Assembly: GCA_020849725.1 (NCBI GenBank)
Contig: JADLAZ010000097.1
Coordinates: forward strand, 1-14,487
Length of the DNA: 14,487 nt
Direction: 5' to 3'
Source: Chloroflexota bacterium
GTDB taxonomy: Bacteria > Chloroflexota > Chloroflexia > Thermomicrobiales > JADLAZ01
A program made the translations under genes and the position numbers. Below the pieces are notes generated by a model. The model saw only the letters and a list, made by a program, of their open reading frames with translations. It ran no database searches and had not been told where the DNA came from. Shown in pieces: positions 13,390 through 14,487 of this stretch. Positions within the stretch are counted from its first letter, which is position 1; each line of letters begins with the position of its first letter.

Positions 13390-14082
13390 CTACAGCGTCC
13401 CGCGCAGCGCCACTGCCCGCGCCGGGTAGTCAGTGATGATGGCGTCCAGGTCCAGCGCCAGCAGCCGGCGCAAGTCACCGTCGGCGTTGGCCGTCCAGGT
13501 GACGACGGCCAGGCCGTGCTCGCGCGCGGTCGCCACCAGCGCGGCGTCGACGGCTGGGTGACGCGGCGCGACGCCGGCCGCGCCCAGATCCAGCGCTGTC
13601 GCCAGCGTCGTGGCAGACCATCCAGGGCTGAGCAGCCAGCGCCGCAGGTGGGGCGCGGCGGCGCGCATCGCCGCGAGACTCGCTGGATAGAACGAGGAGA
13701 TGACCACTTCATCAGCCATGCCGAGCTCACCGACCAGCGCCGCCACGGCCGGCTCGATGCCCGGGTCCTTGATCTCGATGTCCACCAGCAGCCGGCCGCG
13801 CGCCAAGCGGAGCGCCTCCTCCAGCGTCGGCACGCGCTCGCCCGCGCCGGCATCGAGCGCTGCCAGCGCCGTGTAAGAGAGATCGGCCACCCGCCCCTGG
13901 CCACTGGTGGTGCGGTCGACCGTGTCGTCGTGCATGATGACCAGCGTGCCGTCGGTGGCCGGCTGCACGTCTAACTCGATGCCGTCGGCGCCCTGGTCGG
14001 CGGCCAGCGCAAAGGCGCGCAACGTATTCTCCGGCGCCTCGCCCGAAGCGCCGCGATGCCCGAGGATGGCGGTCGTTGGCAT
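13390..14082 (-). CDS. glycerophosphodiester phosphodiesterase (GDPD, UgpQ-like)
   Basis: A 230-residue TIM-barrel enzyme that hydrolyses glycerophosphodiesters to glycerol 3-phosphate and an alcohol. ATG at 14082 has AGGAGG 5 bases upstream. GDPD signatures are all present: GHRGASGEAPENT at 8-20 with His9 and Arg10, DGIELDVQ with Glu36 and Asp38, MHDDTVDRTT with His51, DIEIKDPG with Glu103 and Lys105, and near the C-terminus VVTWTANADGDLRRLLALDL followed by a TDYP motif. No signal peptide is present, so it is cytosolic like UgpQ. It is convergent with the regulator gene and divergent from the membrane-protein gene at the window edge. Specific substrate cannot be told. Confidence 0.95.
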   Translation of the reverse strand: MPTTAILGHRGASGEAPENTLRAFALAADQGADGIELDVQPATDGTLVIMHDDTVDRTTSGQGRVADLSYTALAALDAGAGERVPTLEEALRLARGRLLVDIEIKDPGIEPAVAALVGELGMADEVVISSFYPASLAAMRAAAPHLRRWLLSPGWSATTLATALDLGAAGVAPRHPAVDAALVATAREHGLAVVTWTANADGDLRRLLALDLDAIITDYPARAVALRGTL

Positions 14083-14139
14083 CGGTTCCTCCTGTGCGTG
14101 CCGCCCGCGGGCACGTCGCGGACCTGGGGCGGCGCTGGC

Positions 14140-14145
14140 ATTCTA
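14140..14145 (-). promoter_or_regulatory. possible -10 box of the GDPD gene
   Basis: On the minus strand this reads TAGAAT, one base from consensus, 58 bases before the GDPD start. A TTGACG lies further upstream (14172-14167), but the spacing of 21 bases is longer than usual. Confidence 0.35.
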
Positions 14146-14199
14146 CCCCGCGCGGCGGAGAATCGTCGTCAATTCACACGTCCTTTCTACTATTCTCCT

Positions 14200-14218
14200 A
14201 CCGGCATCCGATGCCGGT
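14200..14218. promoter_or_regulatory. 19-bp palindrome, probable operator
   Basis: ACCGGCAT (14200-14207) and ATGCCGGT (14211-14218) are perfect 8-bp arms around CCG. It lies immediately upstream of an extended -10 (TGCTATGCT, 14220-14228) for the rightward gene and covers its -35 position. No T-run follows, which argues for a protein-binding site rather than a terminator. Confidence 0.5.
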
Positions 14219-14219
14219 C

Positions 14220-14228
14220 TGCTATGCT
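14220..14228 (+). promoter_or_regulatory. extended -10 promoter of the partial membrane-protein gene
   Basis: TGCTATGCT fits TGn plus a -10 with four of six consensus bases. Initiation near 14235 would leave a leader of about 100 bases, which includes the 14-bp self-palindrome CGGCGCCGGCGCCG at 14243-14256. Confidence 0.35.
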
Positions 14229-14335
14229 CAGGCCGAGACAGACGGCGCCGGCGCCGACACGGTCGCGCCCGGCCCCCGAGAGACGCGATGGTGCGGTCCT
14301 GGAGTGCGGCGCGCGCCACGGCCACGGAGGCGCCG

Positions 14336-14487
14336 ATGAGCGATCGGCGCGCGCGCCAGCTTGGCGGCGTCGCGGCCCTGATGATCCGCCTGCGTTACCT
14401 GATCCTGATCGTCACGACGGTGGTCGTTACCATCGTCCCGACCGTCATGGAGGGGGCGCAGGCGATCGTCTATGGCGTCATCGGCGC
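14336..14487 (+). CDS. N-terminal part of an unrecognised membrane protein, cut by window end
   Basis: Fifty codons are visible before the window ends. ATG at 14336 is preferred because GGAGG (14326-14330) lies 5 bases upstream; an in-frame ATG at 14288 has only a weak site. The N-terminus is basic (MSDRRARQLGG, MIRLRY), followed by a hydrophobic stretch at about residues 21-37 (YLILIVTTVVVTIVPTV), then a turn and what may be the start of a second membrane segment. The pattern suits a multi-spanning integral membrane or sensor protein. Nothing further can be said. Confidence 0.6.
   Translation, partial: MSDRRARQLGGVAALMIRLRYLILIVTTVVVTIVPTVMEGAQAIVYGVIG

Noticed and set aside
12978..13904. 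Minus-strand frame across the regulator end and the GDPD gene
   Set aside because: It overlaps two strongly supported genes in other frames and its sequence is Arg/Ser/Pro low-complexity.

Overview
The window is high-G+C bacterial chromosome with dense coding on both strands. Gene content (dnaN next to recF without dnaA in view, recR followed directly by dnaJ, a large XRE/NB-ARC/TPR regulator, a Kelch-repeat protein, a CIRCE-type operator) and GC-rich codon use suggest a Chloroflexota member, perhaps Thermomicrobia-like. That placement is inference from style and context.

Layout. 1-1158: a complete IS630-family insertion sequence with 29-bp imperfect terminal repeats; its transposase is split into two frames by an 8-bp tandem duplication. 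1242-2885 (-): a HlyD/MacA-like membrane-fusion protein whose usual ABC-transporter partners are not in the window. 3076-3750 (+): an unrecognised protein with a CxxC...CxxH motif, convergent with a two-gene operon of unrecognised proteins (4675-3791, -), the first with a C4-type metal-binding tail. 5125-7669 (+): dnaN (sliding clamp) and recF, separated by 178 bp holding two heptamer tandem arrays of opposite orientation; the second array abuts the recF start. 7670-7946: a short stretch with a decayed VapC-like PIN-domain fragment and a possible 38-codon ORF. 9727-7947 (-): a tightly coupled recR-dnaJ operon preceded by a CIRCE (HrcA operator) match, a second dyad of the same geometry and an extended -10 promoter. 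10630-9902 (-): an exported four-repeat Kelch protein, divergent from a 789-residue XRE/NB-ARC/TPR regulator (10904-13273, +). 14082-13390 (-): a glycerophosphodiester phosphodiesterase, divergent from a membrane-protein gene cut by the window edge (14336-14487, +).

How the genes fit together. dnaN and recF serve replication and gap repair, and RecR works with RecF at single-strand gaps. The most informative signal is that recR is apparently co-transcribed with dnaJ behind an HrcA-type heat-shock operator, which would link a recombination-repair loader to protein-folding stress. The other striking structure is the repeat-filled dnaN-recF spacer, where recF has no Shine-Dalgarno sequence and each repeat unit can pair with sequence overlapping a recF start codon. 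I found no CRISPR array, no RNA gene, no clear origin and no obvious multi-gene defence system.
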